64,000 nucleotides of DNA. Source: Cyanoderma ruficeps. Its lineage: Eukaryota; Chordata; Aves; Passeriformes; Timaliidae. Position numbers and translations under genes: made by a program. Shown here one piece after another: positions 1 to 14,500 of the stretch. The notes under the pieces were generated by a model, which was not told where the DNA came from, ran no database searches, and worked only from the letters and a program-made list of their open reading frames with translations. Where the stretch lies: contig VZDJ01004330.1 in assembly GCA_008694505.1 (NCBI GenBank), positions 288,019 to 352,018 of the forward strand, in the 5' to 3' direction. Position 1 is the stretch's first letter. The number at the start of each line of letters is the position of its first letter.

Positions 1-58
1 GCAATGCAGAAGACTCTGCCATGAAGAATAAGAAGAGTGTCTTTTATGCTCTGGCCAA

Positions 59-115
59 AAAGAAAAAAAAAACAAACAGACAAACAAAAAAAAACACCCA
101 AAAAAAAAAAAAGAG
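59..115. repeat. A-rich low-complexity tract
   Basis: This is a run of A interrupted by single C and G bases, (A)nC and AAAC-like. It is simple low-complexity DNA in the intron, possibly an old retroposon tail, but no retroposon body is recognisable next to it. Confidence 0.7.
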
Positions 116-3100
116 GAAAAGAAGTCTGGCTCCTTTGTTGATGCAGGTCTCAGGCACCACTCATCCAGTTGGCTTTGACTGCTTCACTGTCAGGACTTTC
201 TGAACAGGCAAATGGTGACCCAACACCACAGGTAGCCACTGAAGATCTATTGCACTGAGAAATAAATGTTTTGCAGTTTTGCAGGAGAGATGCCAGGGTG
301 ATTTTATCCAAGAATGCCCAGGGCTAATAAGCTGCTAAGAGGAATGCTAGAAACCTGCCTTGGTAAGAATCTCTTCCTCAGCTCTCCACAAGGAGTTCAC
401 GGATCAAAGGGATCCTCAGTGCTGTTAACAAAGTGGTCTTTAATACCATTCTAGCTGCAAAAGGGACCTTCAAGCAGATAAGGCAATACCTCACATCCGG
501 CACTCAGCTGCTGTGGGGATGTGTCAGCCATCCCAGTTTCCAGGGACTGTGTCCAAAACCCTCCATCCTGCAGCCGGTAAGAGCAACAGAAATGGGGCAC
601 AACATCAGAGCAGCCCCCACAAGGGGCTGAACAGAGGGAGGTGAAACACCAGGCCAGCAATTTTTGCCAGTTATTGCTAACACTGGGACAATTTTATTTT
701 TTTCAATTTTTAAATTTCTGAACTGTTGGGCTGTGGAGCACAACTGCTCCTCTGCAGTCCCCACGTTCTGCCCCTGGAACACCTTCAGGTTAGCAAAGGA
801 CCAGAACAAGAACCACCAAGGTGCCTTCAACAAAGAGGTGAGGACAAGAGAAGAGCAAGACAGCAGTGGGTGGTTACAGGGCAGAGGTGAGCAAGGGGCA
901 GGACCAGCAGCAGGAACTCTGTGACCTGTGACTGCAATTTAAAATTGTTTCCTATGCTTTGAGAGAGAGCTGTACCAGAAACTTTTATATGAGGGTTACC
1001 AATTTCTGGCTTGAAGTCCTGACTGACAGCTGAACCCAAAAAACCTAACACTGCAACAGGCACATGCTCTAGTGAGCCCATCCAGTTGTGCCTGGGGAGA
1101 AAGAAATTTCCTCCCTTTGCATCCTTTGCAGATGAGGCATGAGCAGCCTTCACTCCTGTCTGCACATACCATCCTGCTCACAGCTAGTCTAATAGCATAA
1201 TTCCTAATTCAGGCACACGCATGAAGAGTGAAAGAGATCTTGTGTGCAGAAAAGTGGTATTTACTGATGGAGACCATTTTTGCAGCTGATGGACTAGAAC
1301 TGTTCCCACTGTGTGCTCTAATGCTGTACTACTGACAGAGCAGGCATTTTCCTGCTTTTCCTATATTTCCTCCAAATCCCAAACAGATGGGTTTGTTGGA
1401 CAGTTATTCACCCGAATCTGCCACTTTAGAAGCAATAGGAATTTCAACTCAGCCCAGCAATCCACCTTGTCCTTTACAAGGTTTCTTTCAACAGACCCCC
1501 AGGATCCACCCCTAATACTGACAAGCAAGCAAGGCAAGACAGAAGAGCTGTCACAGATATCATGGGGAAGAGTTATTCAGAAAGACAACATGCCTTCTTC
1601 ACTTAAAAACAAATAAATGCATAAAACTCATTCAGTCCAATAAACCCCATGTGCGGAGTTTCATCAATACCTGCAAGTCCCCACAGCCAGATCCTCTCCA
1701 AGGTATTTTCACACTTTGGATTTGTTTTCCTTTTAGGAAACAAGTGATTTAGGCCTAAAGCAGACGTTTGGCTGCCAGCATTGCTTCTGTGTTCTCCATT
1801 ATCAGATTCAGACACTTTTTTCTCACTGAGCTAAATGACAAACAGAATATCTGCGATTGCCAATACCCCATCAACTGGTACAAACACCCAGCACCACCCT
1901 CCTAAGGAATATGCTAATATCTGTCATTCAGCTGAGAGGAAAAAGGATCTAAAATGTTATTAAGAAAGAACAGCCCTGGCTCTTTGGAGGGGGGCTGAAA
2001 CTGATGACTGACAAACAGCCGGCTACAGAAACACGTCGAACTTATCAAGACAAAATGTGTAATTGCACACACATGATGCCACATATGGGGCATTCCAGCA
2101 CAGCAAGCCATCTGCAGGAAGGGAATATTTTAAAGTCACTCAGGAAAAAAAAGGTGGGGGGAGGGAGTGGGGGGAGGCATTTTCTCATTTCCTCTCTCTA
2201 ATTTTGGTCTCTTGCATCAATTTTTACCAACAATCCCAAGAGGAACGACATGTGCTCCTTGGTTTGAAAAGCTTTAAAGCTTTCTTCATCTTATCTTACT
2301 GAAATTAGGGGTTTGTTTTTTTTTTGAAAGGGGAGCTGTGATTTTGGACCAACACAGCCCCATAGCCACTGAGCAGCACAGGGCACAAGACAGAAGACGC
2401 AAAGCAAAGTATAAGCAACAACTTTGAGACAAATATTCTATTTTAAGCTCATGATTAGTGGGGCAAGTTCTCTCTCCTCAACAGTTATTATTCAAGCATG
2501 TCCCATACACATAATTCTGTAATGCAAAAAATAAAAGGAAGAAGAGAATGCTGCTGATTTAGCTGGCATCTGGTTCAGTGTGCTGCCTGGTCCGTGAATA
2601 GCTGCAGCCCAAATTACAGGCTACATTCTGCTCTCTTACACCAGCCACACTAACATCAGCATAAGTGGTATTTTGGGTATAAAACCAGGCAAAGTTTGAT
2701 GGAAGTTTCCCAAGAATCCCACTTTAAAGTAACTTTCCTTTCTCACTCTTTCTGCTCTGACCAATCTCAATGCTCCACAGAGATCCAATTCTATTTCATA
2801 CCCGCTAGTCAAAAAAAAAAAAAAATTCAAACAGACTTGAGTTAAACCCCTGTAATTAAGCAGCGTGCTCAGGCAGCACAGCTCCAACAGCAGAAGCAGC
2901 AATGCAAGTGCCTGCAGACCCTGTTAAAATTAGAAATGGCTATCCAGAGAGAAAATGCTGCCTAGGACTGCTGGGCATGGATTCCTTCCCCACCTCCACC
3001 AACCATACCGACCCTGCCAAGTTGTGCTACTGGGATTTTCCTATTATTTTAATTTTTTTTTATGTGATACCTCAGTCAAAATGTAACTACAGCAGGTCCA

Positions 3101-4983
3101 TTCAGCCTCTGAAGTGCAAACATCTGTCAAAGTGACAGCAGAAGCAGCACAATCCTCCTCAGCCTGGATAAACCGAGTTATAAAGGACGTGGCTCCTGGA
3201 CACGGCCAGCTCTGCTGTGCCAGCACTGAACCAGAGTTCCTGCACAGCCAGGCTGGAGCCAGAGGCCAGGAAGGCACTGTTCCCAGGAGCTCTCAGAGCA
3301 CTTGGAAGGGCACACAGTGACACACATCTTGCCATCCCTCCACCCTCCAAGTGCCATCACATCCCATGCACACAGGGAAATTTGGCAGCAGGATCAGGAA
3401 GGTGAGAGGGAGAGGCAAGGGAGAGTCTGGGGTCCTCCTCAGAGCAGAACCCCCCTCCAGCACACCTAGAGCCCCTTGGCCAGCAGCACACACAGGGGAT
3501 ATTCCTGAGGCAGGCTGAAACCTTGCTCAGCAGTGACCAGATGAAGGCAAATGGAGCAGCAGGAAAAGCAGCACAGAGGAGAGCCAGGTTTGGGACAGAC
3601 AGGCACGTTGTTCTGCAGCAGAGGGTTTCTGGTCACCAAAGCCTGTGCTCACTCTGTGCCCACACAAAGCAATAAAAAAGAAGTCATTAGGCTAAAAATC
3701 AAGGGCATTTAATAAAAACAAGGCAGACTCATTTCATTTGTCTCCTGACATCTTATGAGTCTAAGGCAAGACCAGGCTGAGTTTTCAAGCCTCTCCCTTC
3801 TGTTGCCCAGGCTCAGCTTTGTTTGAGGTGAGAGAAAAAAAAAAAAAATTTAAAAGCAAACTCTCTTTCTTGTCTAATTGTATAAAACTGGGAGCAGTAA
3901 ACTTTCCCTTAACAGCGTATCAAGTGTTGTAAGAAAGCTACCACTCCTGTTAACCAATAAGTTCTCAAGTGTCCAAATGGAATTGAACAATCTCTTCAAC
4001 ACCTAAATTCACAACAGCACCTGACTTCATGAACGGTTCACTAATTTCAGCAGAAATGCTCAGACTTCTGTGCAACTGCAGGCTGGAAAAAGCTTCTGCA
4101 CTGTTAGGAGGCCGTTTGGGACTTGGTATGCAATCTGCATTTTAAGGCATGGGAATGACAAGCTTTGCTAAACCCTGACCTTGACAGCCGTTGCGTGTTC
4201 ATAAGGGATTTTATCTCAAATGTCATTTAATGCTCTGTAATTATCACAGCATTCAACAGCACCCAACTAGTTAGTGTGTTTGTTTGCAGCCTTTATGTTA
4301 GAGAACATAAATTTTTGGGGTCTTAGTCCTTCAATATGGATAAAGAACAACAGCTTCATCTACCTGCAAACCAAGATGAAAGAGGAGAGGATAGAAATAC
4401 CAACAATCGCACTCTCAGACCACCAAGAAGAGGAATTACAGTATTAACAGAATTTTGTTTCATACTGGTCTACATCCCTTAACTTAAAGCTTTTCTTTTC
4501 ATTGCAGAAAATAATAATGAAAACTCACAAGCGTGTGTAACCAACCCACTGGTGTGCCAAACTACTGCTGAACACACAGTGCCCGAACCTCTGGGTGGTG
4601 ATGATCAATGTTACCTCCTTCTGTCTCCATGGAATTCTCTCCAGCTCCTCCTCTTCCCCACACAAACACTCACGGAACAGCCCGACATACTGATTGCAGC
4701 TGCAATGGCAGGCGGGGAGACACTGAACACACAGATTTTGGGAGCTGGGAGCCACACCCCTGGGCAACCACCCTTGCTTCCACCCAGCAGCAGCAATTGT
4801 TTCACATAATTGTGCTTCAGTGATATTTATGGGCGGAGGTTTGGGAAGTCACCTCCTCAAGCCCACTGTGGGAGAGCTGCTTGGGCACAATGCTGTGGGA
4901 TCACACAGCGCTGGGTGCCAGCTTTGCTGCTTCATGCTAGGGGCCACACATGAACAGGTATGGGACATCTGCCTGAATAAGAG

Positions 4984-5530
4984 TATAGAATCAAAGTATC
5001 ATTTTAGCTGGAAAGGAATTTTAAGACTGAGTCTATCTGCTAACCCAGCACTGGCACATTCACCACTAAGCCATGCCTCCAAAATGCCACATTGACTGTG
5101 TTTTGAACACTTCCAGGAATGGTGATCCACTACGTCCTTGAGCAGCCTGTTCCTACGCCTGACCACCCTCTGAGTGAAGAAATTCTTCCTAGTATCCAAC
5201 CTAAACTTTCACTGATAGCACTTGAGGCCATTTGCTCTCATCCTGTCCTTTGTTACCTGGGAAGAGAGCCCAACCTCCACCTGGCTTCAGCCTCTTGTCA
5301 GGTGGTTGTAGAGATCAATGATCCCAAAACTCTTCTTCTCCAGGCTACATAATCCCAGATCTCTCAGCCATTCCCCATCAGACTTGTGCTCCAGACACTT
5401 TTCCAGCTCCACTGCCCTCCTCTGGACTTGCTCCAGCACCTCAATGTAGTGAGGGGCCAAGAACTGAACACACAGTAAGGGTGCAGCCTCACCAGTGCTA
5501 AGTACTAGAGGGATGATTGCCCCTTCACTC
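4984..5530 (-). mobile_element. CR1 LINE fragment, 3' end
   Basis: The plus strand starts with an AGAATCA-type tip, then a degenerate version of the CR1 3' end and a stretch with the typical CR1 wording (clause-like blocks such as CTCCAGGCTA, CTCAGCCATTC, CCTCTGGACTTGCTCCAG). Read on the minus strand this is the last about 550 bp of a CR1 retroposon, the main avian LINE family. It is 5'-truncated and diverged, so it is an old copy. No usable reverse transcriptase frame remains. The left boundary is the CR1 3' tip; the right boundary is approximate. Confidence 0.88.
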
Positions 5531-5561
5531 GCATCTTATTACTCCCTTTCCAACGAATATA

Positions 5562-5581
5562 TTTGGAAATATATTTCCAAA
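5562..5581. repeat. 20-bp perfect palindrome
   Basis: TTTGGAAATATATTTCCAAA equals its own reverse complement. It lies in an AT-rich stretch (ATATAT on both sides) just right of the CR1 fragment. It could form a small cruciform, or could be chance in AT-rich DNA; nothing indicates a function. Confidence 0.9.
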
Positions 5582-8500
5582 GAAATATATTTTCACATTT
5601 TTCTTGCAGTACAACTGAAAGAGGCAGATCAAGTTGGTGTTGACTTCTCCATCAGTTTTCCCCAGCGAAACACAACTGTGCATGAAATACAATTCATTAC
5701 ATGGATTCTGAGCTATGCCAGGAGGTAATCACTTAGTCCAGGCTTTATTCCTGGCTGTGACTGAAGTCCCTTCAGTGAGAAGCAAAGACAGACCTCACAG
5801 TCCTTCCACAACAGCTGCCCTGGGGCTGGGAGCAGACGTGAGCTGGAGGGGCCCAAGCCTGAGATCAAGACAAGTAGCAGCACTGGGAGGCTGGGTGGGT
5901 TTTGTCACTGTTATGTATACTGTGCTAAAAAGGGAGGCAAATATGAGCACTAATATATTTTGATCATGAATTAAACAGAAGAGGAGACGTGTGCTCTTCA
6001 GAAGGGAGTGCTACAGGAAAGTAAATAACGAGGCATGTAGCCAGAAACAGGCTCAGATCAAAGAGAGGTTTACAGACAAACCAGACAGTTCAGTGCAGAT
6101 AACTGTGGAGTAATGATGACTTTGATGAGTCTTTATCACACATGCCTCTGTGTCAATGACTGCAAGAAATAACAAACACAAGAGGAAGGCTCTGCTGACA
6201 CTTGTGTACATCATTAATGAAGAATAAAGAACTGAAAACACAAACTTCCCTGCGCTGAGAACAAACACAAGGAGGCTGCATTTGAGAGAACACCAAGGTA
6301 GGAGATGCACTCCACAAAGCAGACAACCCTCAAAATGTTCATACATCACCTCAAATATCAAACACTTCTGCATTAGCATCATGCCTGTTGGAGGCATTGC
6401 TCACTGGAGGATGGTGTCAGAGAGAGAGATTCATCACATTTAACGATGCCATGACCAAGCTTAATATTTCACAGTTATGTGCAGTTGGACATTACTATAC
6501 CCCACAAGCCCTATGAGCTCTAAATAATTTTTGTTAACTCGTGTATTCTGCATGTGGCATTGGGTAATCATTTCAAGCTGCTTCTGTTGGTTTAACTGGT
6601 GCCCCCTGTAAATTTAGTGACCCAAGTTAATTCAATATGTTGAAGAGAAAAATTCATGCCCATGAACAGCACCAGGTAAATCAACAGCAAATCACCTCTT
6701 CATACCAACCCTGCAACCCTTGTGTGTGAATCAGAATTTAGGGAGAAGGCATCTTGGAAAACAGCAACATGGCAAGGCAGAAAACCAGCAGGACTAATAA
6801 ACAGAGAGACCATGAGCAGGGAAGAAGAGCCAAATGCAGGCAAAGCTCACTGGACTGGGAGATGTCAGCCCCTGGGCTGGGGCAGTGCTCTGAGCTGCAG
6901 CGGTAACTTGGAAACTGCAACCCCTGCCCTGAGGAGGCAGCTGGACCAGATGAGCTCCAGGCATCCTTAGCAGCTTAAATTATTCAGTGAACAGACTGGA
7001 GAGGTCAGACCTAGACAGCAGGTTCCCAATGGGCAGGTTTTTTTTCCTCCTACACCTCTGTTGAAAGCCCAGCGAGGCCTGGAGCACTCGGTAACTCTGT
7101 ACTCCTCCAGCGATTCAGCAAAGTGAATTTCTTGCACTGTCTCCCACATTTCACATTGTATATTCACCACATGAATGTTTTAGTCTCTCCCACCACTGAT
7201 TCATAAAGCCCAGTCCAGGCTGGGCCACTTTGAATCACAGGTTTCATTTGTATATGCAAACATGAAAGAGAGGTCTGCCAAGGCACAGTCACTCCTGAGA
7301 CCAAGCACAGCACCAGGCACAGCTCTTCTCAGCATACCACACTGTTCAGTTTTCAGCACATTAAAAACAAAAAATAAAAAAAAATAACACACACACAGCA
7401 CCTGGGCAGCAAATTTATGCCAAGTGACAATCCAGTGGTTTTAGTTTCACGGCTCCTTCAGAAGCAGACCCAGGATGGGGTCTGCAGATTAAAACCCGTG
7501 GCTTTAGACAGAACAAATCCAGGGACATTTCTGCAGACTGGCCATTATTTACACATGAACAGAGGCACACAGGAAGCCTTAAAAAGAGGCAGCAAGGCTG
7601 ACACATTCCCATGGGAGGGGACCCCAGAGCAGGGTGGGAGCACACTGAGGATGCTCTGGTGAAGGGCACAGAGCTGGCACAGCATTCCACACAGCATCCC
7701 CCAGTCCCACTGGACAGACAGGGATGGGGCGGACAGCACAAAACCTGAGGGTCATTATCCTCTACATTAAAAAGGCCATTCTTAGTTAACAGCATTAAAG
7801 GAAGGAAAGAAAGCAGACTGGGCAAAAAAGAGGATTTTTTTGCAAATCATCTTTCTGGCCTTATTGCTTAATATATAACAGACACCCAAAGTATGTGTGG
7901 TTTTAAGAGGCACTGCTATTTAGGGGAGGGGCACAGCACCCCAGGCTGTCTGGGAGCACTCCTACTTCCCGCTCCCTCCTTTGATGGAAAAGGGAGCTCT
8001 CCTAGGACCTCACTGGAGAGGAGATTAAAAAAAAAAAAATCGACCAAAAAAACCACCTCAAATCTCTGGAAAACAAGACTACAGCTCAAGATCTTCTGAC
8101 AAATTGGAGACATGATTCAATTAGCTCAACCAAGAGCCCAGAGATGTCCTCCACCAGGAGCCACATGGACAAACACACTGGGATGGGCAGGAGCACAGCA
8201 GGAAAAACACCCAAGGCTGCTCAAGTGCCAGGAACAGGAAGGCAGGAGTGCCATATATAAAACAGGAGCAATTTGTTCTGCCCTGTGTCATCAAATGGTG
8301 AAATATTAACTGGATGTCAAATCCACTCTGCTGTGCCAAATGTTAAGAAAGATGCAAGGCAACTACAAGAATTCCAGAGGAAAGGTACAATAATAAGGGC
8401 TGGTGTTGGAAGAAAAATGTATGGCTCATACTAGAATTCAGTTTGACTAAAGTAAAGGTAGTTTGAAGTCTATTGACAGGGTTCACCCCATCTTTTGTAT

Positions 8501-11500
8501 GGTTTTCCATTGAGATGCAGTTCTAAACAAGGTTACATAGATGCCTCTTTACCCCAGATCACCAACATATCTCTAAAACAAACTTCTCCAAACAAGTCAT
8601 CTAGAGCAGACTTGTTTGTAATGATCATTAGGGAGGGCAAAAAAGGAAAAATTTAAGGGATGGGGAATCCAGAACCTAGAAACTCCAAAATATCACTTCT
8701 GAGACTAGACTACACCACCAGTCAAAAAAAAAAAATAATCAGTGTCTTTCACAGACCAGCCTATGAGTAAGTCATCCATGAGTAGAGACCTACAAAAAAT
8801 AATTCTGGTATGTAGCTTACAAGACACAAGATGCAAAGGCAAAAGATGATTTAAGTGGAAAAGGTGATTTCTGGTGCATCTCTTCATTCCCTCCCTCATT
8901 GGAAGAGCATAACAAGGAGCAGGCTGAAGAACACAGATTTCCATCTCCTGGGACTGCCAGCACAATGCCCAACTGTTGTATTTCCTGACCAGCCTGTGGT
9001 AGTGATGGACTCCTGGGACTAAGATGTTCATCTGTCAGCCCAACTGCTGCCTGGCAGCCCCCAGGGATCACTCAGTGTAAGGAACTCCCTGGAACATCCT
9101 GCTGTGCTCCTGGATATCACTGCTCTTACAAAAGAGGGCAGAAAGGTCAGGATGTGAAAACCCATCCCGATACTTGCCAATACCTTGGGGTATCAGGAAT
9201 AAAACTTATTAGAAAGCTACCATGTGAGTCAGGACAACTCACTGTTTGCACTGTCTTTATACACTGATGGTTGCTCCCTGGGAGAACAAAAAAACAACCA
9301 CCACCACCATTCTAGGGCTAAGCTCTACGGAACCTCTCCAAACACTGTGGTCCTCCTCCCACCCTGATGGGTGATCTGAGCCACAGAACCAGCCTTGGTG
9401 CTTGTGCTGAGCAGTGCAGACTGGCTGACACACAAACCCCTGAGCAAGAGTCACCCCTGCTCCAGGAACTCTGATCCACCCCAGCCCCGGGGCTGGGAAC
9501 AAATGAAGGCACTGGGGTATACCCATTTCAAAAGCAATTCAAGGAGGAGTTAAAAAATAAAGTATCAGCATAGGAGCACCCAGAGCTGCATTTCACAGGA
9601 CGGTGACCCACAGATGAGCACTAAAGGGCACAGCCAAAAGCCCAAAGTCAGCTACAGAGCTCACATTTAGACACATTAGGCCATTTATGACATCGCAACA
9701 ACTCTCCCATAGCCACAAGGAGGAGGCCAGGCAGGCTCTGCCTCATTGGTTTTACTGTCTTTCTGGTGGAAAATGTTGTTACAATAAAGTCTGGGGGTGG
9801 TATTGAGTGCAGTGTCAGTACGTGTCCAAAGTAATAGTTACTTGTCATACAAATTTCCTCTGAGCAGCAGCAGAGTAGCATTTACCAGCCAGACACCCCC
9901 AGAGATGCGAACACAGATACAGCAAAGTGGCACCTGTGATCTGAGCTGCTTTGTGCTCTCTCTTACAAACATTAACATCTTGGAAACAACTAATTTGTCC
10001 TCCTGATTGCCCAGCTGCAATGGACAAACAGAAAAGTGACCTCATGTTATGCTAATGTAATCAATATTTCATGCAAGGCAGATACAAGTTTAGATGGTCC
10101 GTCCAAATGCAAATCTGAAATATAAAAGCAAAGTTCCCTTCAGAGCCTGGCATTAGCAAGCCATTTCACAAGGAAAGGAATTTTCAGTAAATTGCACATT
10201 TAATTTCCATGTTATGGGAAGTGGCTTCCCTTAGCTCTTCCAACAGTCACCTCCTGCTATTAATGACCACAAGCAAAGCAGTGACCCTTATAATGTCTGA
10301 TTTCACAGCAAATATTTTAATTTCCAGAGGTGAAATGTGAGACGTACTCTCCTATAACACTTATCTTTATGGCTCTCTTAATTCTTTAGGATTTATCGTC
10401 TCCACTAAAAGCACACAGAACATAATTGAAATAGATTTTCAAAGATATATCTGAAATATTTTACACCTACCTTTCTTTGTTAGCCTTTTATATCATGTTA
10501 TTCTAACACAGGAAAAAGAAAAACTCTTTACACACTAAGAGTTCACCGTCAGGTCCTTAAACTTCAAGAAAAAGAAAAAAAAAAGGCTTAAAAAAAACCC
10601 CAAAAAACCTCACACTGGTTCTGGCAGCAAAGATTTTCAGAAATCGGAACTCAGGGGAGGGTTTTACTCTCCTCTTTCATACAAATGGATGAAATAAAGG
10701 CATTAACACTTCTTGAAATGTCTCAAAACAAAGTGTTCACTTTCAGGGATTCTAGAGAGATATGGACATGACGTTGCAATGAGCCTCCAGCACATGGAAA
10801 ACAACTGTGGTCTGAGCCACCCCGGGGGTAGGAAAACAGCATTTTCCAAAAATTTTTTCCCGCTTACAGGAGTCCCACTGTGCTCTGGGAGAAGCTGCCA
10901 TACCTCCAAGTTTGTGGACATCAAGACCAGCTTTGTAGCCCACGAAACTTCTGTTTTTCATTGTTGTTTTATGACAATTTTTTCCTCCAGAAAAACAATA
11001 CTGAGACAAAAAGCACAGTTTGAAGAATGAATGCCTTTTCCAGTGTTATCACTGCGGCAATAGGCACATATGGGAACTCAAAGCAAGCTCCATTCTGATT
11101 TATGTTTGATATTTCATTTAATTGAATTTTTGCAAGAAAACTGGTTTCATTATTGAGAAATGGACCTCCCATCATGCAAAGAGGGGGGGAATAAAATGCT
11201 TAAACTCCGTCTCATTTAGCAGTGACAATTTCAGGAATGAACAATAGCTTTGTACATAAATTTGCTTGTTTGGCTGCCACAGATATGAATTGTCAGGGCA
11301 TTTTAGAACAAAAGAAATGACATGTCAAAGCAAATCTATAGTTTAGCTAATCAAAATGCCGTGTTTTAAATATTCAAGCTGTTTTACACCAAAAGGTGGC
11401 ATTTATCAGAAAGCACATAAATTGACAGGAAATATAAGATGAAAGTGGGAATGCAGACAAAATAAGGATTTTCAGACACGTACAAGAAATTTATTTCTCT

Positions 11501-14500
11501 GTGCACTTTATCAACCAACACCTTCCGCCTCAAAAAAAACCTCTAAAACCAGCACATCAAAAAAGCATATCCTCTGCCTCTTTTAAGCAATGAAAACATT
11601 AAAGCCAGCTTAAGCAATTTAGCTAGCAAAGCTGGTTCAGCATTTGGCATTGCTCAGAGACCCCTTGCTAGACCAAGGGCTGAGCTTCTTCACAGGCTTT
11701 CCACTATGTTTTCTCCAGGCACGTTGGGTGTATCTGCAAAGCTTCAACCTGTCTTCTGCAGGCAGCCTGGGGAGGAGTGTGAGGGGATGTGTTTGGTGAC
11801 TCTCACACGCAGACACTCTTTACCTGCAAGCAGGTAAAGGCACGTAGACACCTCCGAGGGTACTGCAGCAAAAGCTTGCCTAGCTATAAAAAAAAGAAGT
11901 AGAGGAATGAGGCATAAATTGCTCATTTTGTAAGTCCCCTGCAGGACTTTGCTGCTTACAGCCAGCCTCCTGGCACCCCCTCGGCACAGATTTCATCGAG
12001 CCCCGCTCCCCCCTGGACCTCTCTGCTCCTGCCAGCCCGCTCTGAAGTCACAGTAAAACTTGTCAGATCAAAAACCTTATTATGTAGGCACGACAGCTCG
12101 CTGTGCTTAGCTGCTCCCAGCACAATGCCCAGTTGTGGAAGCTTAACATTATCTCTTAAAAGTTAAGCCCCATTCATTTATCATCTATTGCCAGAACATT
12201 TACTGGGTTGCTAAGAAAACACTCCAAAGAGAGACTTTTACAGCAGTTGGTCTGTTTCCTGCTTCCCTGTGCTTGAGAGGTTTAGTCCATTGCCAGAGTT
12301 TTGCCTTTGCAACACAAACATATTCCAGAGAGTGTTAAACCCCCCTAAGCCCACCAAAGCTGTTGGTCCTGTCATGAATCTCACCACTTCCCAGGTTCCA
12401 CAGGCTACAAACCTGCAGATTTGCTTCCTGGAGAAACATTGGCACTCTCCCAGTCTGCCACAGCACAGAGAGCTGCTACATCCCAAAGGCACAGAGAAAA
12501 AGCCACAAAAGGTCACAGCCAGGCTTGAGAAGAATTTCAGGAGCTGAGCTTCACAGTCCATTAACGAGCTGGGAGCCCAACAGATGATGCAGAGTTCATG
12601 AAAGCACAGCTGGGGCCCTTCTCCAGGAGGATGAAGCATTAACTCACTGCAGCACTGTTTGCCACAAGGAGAGCACACCATGCCATCAGATAGTGTGATT
12701 CCATCATCGGATAGAGCCACAGTGCTCCTCTGCATCTGTCACTCTTAGCCCATCTTCCAGCTGGTCTCAGATCATCCCCCTCATCAGCTTCACAACTGAC
12801 TCTTCATCGGACATGAAAGAAAAAAAGATTAAAATAATTCCATTTACCAAAGTCCCCGCCTAAGACAGGCTTTTGCATACCTGCCCAGAATTTATGCTCT
12901 GCAGCAGGTACAGTACTGATTCAGGAAGGAGGGGATTTGCACAGATCACAGACCCCAGCCCACGGATCAGCAGATGTGCAAGAAGAGCTGCAGAATGAAG
13001 CCTCAGAAGAGGCAGCACCTGCCTGCAGAAAAGACTTTTTTTTTTTTGTTGGGCTAAAAGACCAGGGTGTTTTCTACAAGAGGCTTTATTTAGGGTCACT
13101 GCATTCTTGATTCAGCAACAATAATTTGTGGCAGCCTAAACTCAGAGACAGCAAAGTGACTTCATCACAGAAAGGCCTTGCTGAATCTGCAGAAAGAAGC
13201 GCGCTGCGGGAGCAGTGTCACCCCGCTAATGCCAAGCTCCAGCAGCAGCACTGCAAGTTCCTGCTGATTTCCTGAGACGCTGAACTCCTGTGGCATTTCT
13301 AGTATGTGGCTGGACTGGTAAACATTTAAGCTTAAGACAAACACCACCACCTAAAGAAATCGAAAGACACTGCTGTATTTAGTGCTGCTGGGCGATGATG
13401 CCAACTGGAGTTGAAAACAAATGGCACCCAGAGCTGTGCGTACAAGTGTCTCATTTCTCTGACTCCTCAGGAAGCTATCCCTTAGCAATCTGACAAATCT
13501 GGTGATTCCAAATGAGTAAACACTTGCTGATCCCTTCAAGTGACAGCTAAAAAGCACCATCTAACACGCTGAGGCTTTACTTCAGCTATAGCTGCAAGAA
13601 AAGACATTCATAAGATCTTAAACTGCAGTTAAGAACCCTTTAAATGTTTCTTCTCGCCAATTTGAATAACCAACATTTCCAGAAGAAAAGCACCTCTCCA
13701 GCAAGGGCTCAGGCAGATGGCATACCTGCTCAGAAGATGAAGCTTCTATTTTCTACTTTGAAGAAGGGCACAAGACTGACAAAATCTCCATTCTCTGTGT
13801 GCCAGGGCTCTCTTGCCCCAAACCCACCCTACCCAATCTTCCACCATGCAAACCAGGTGCCTCTGCCTGCAGCACCATCCACCCAAACAGAGCAATGAGT
13901 GGTGAAACTACTCTGATGGTGATGCAAAACGGAACTTCAGACATAATGCAAAATCACAGGTTTCCAACACCTGCCATGAATAAACACATTACAGCATTTC
14001 ATTATTTGCACATGGCAAGAAGGGCACCATCCCCAGGTGCATTTCACTAGGGCTCTTGATCTCCCATTTCAAATTACTAAAAGTTCTCTGTTACTGGTAA
14101 CAACATATTTTTTTAAATTCTGAACCCATCTCCCACAGAAGGAGTTCAGTTACAAAGACTTGCTGTCACAAGACATTGTGAATCACTGTGAAGCTACAAG
14201 ACAGTCACACCTCCCAGACTGGACTGGGGTTTGGACAAAAGATTGCACTTGCCTAAAACAGTGAAGCCATGCTACATTTGGAAACATTATTGGACTATTT
14301 AGTTCTTTATTAGTGGAGCCATTGAGATTTATAGCCTACAGAAAAGGGTTGTTCAATCAACAAAGAGCCAGTGAAGTGAAAAAGCATTAATGTTACCACT
14401 GAGGCAATTATTGTAGCATGATCACAATTCCTATGCATCTTTAATTTTTTTGCTAACACAACATATTCTTTAATACATGGATCCTTGTTCCATTAAAATA

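Noticed and set aside
12238..12735. Minus-strand frame of 165 codons
   Set aside because: Cysteine/leucine-rich chance frame in intron 2, no domain, no splice sites in keeping with GPC3, and overlapped by an equally plausible plus frame.
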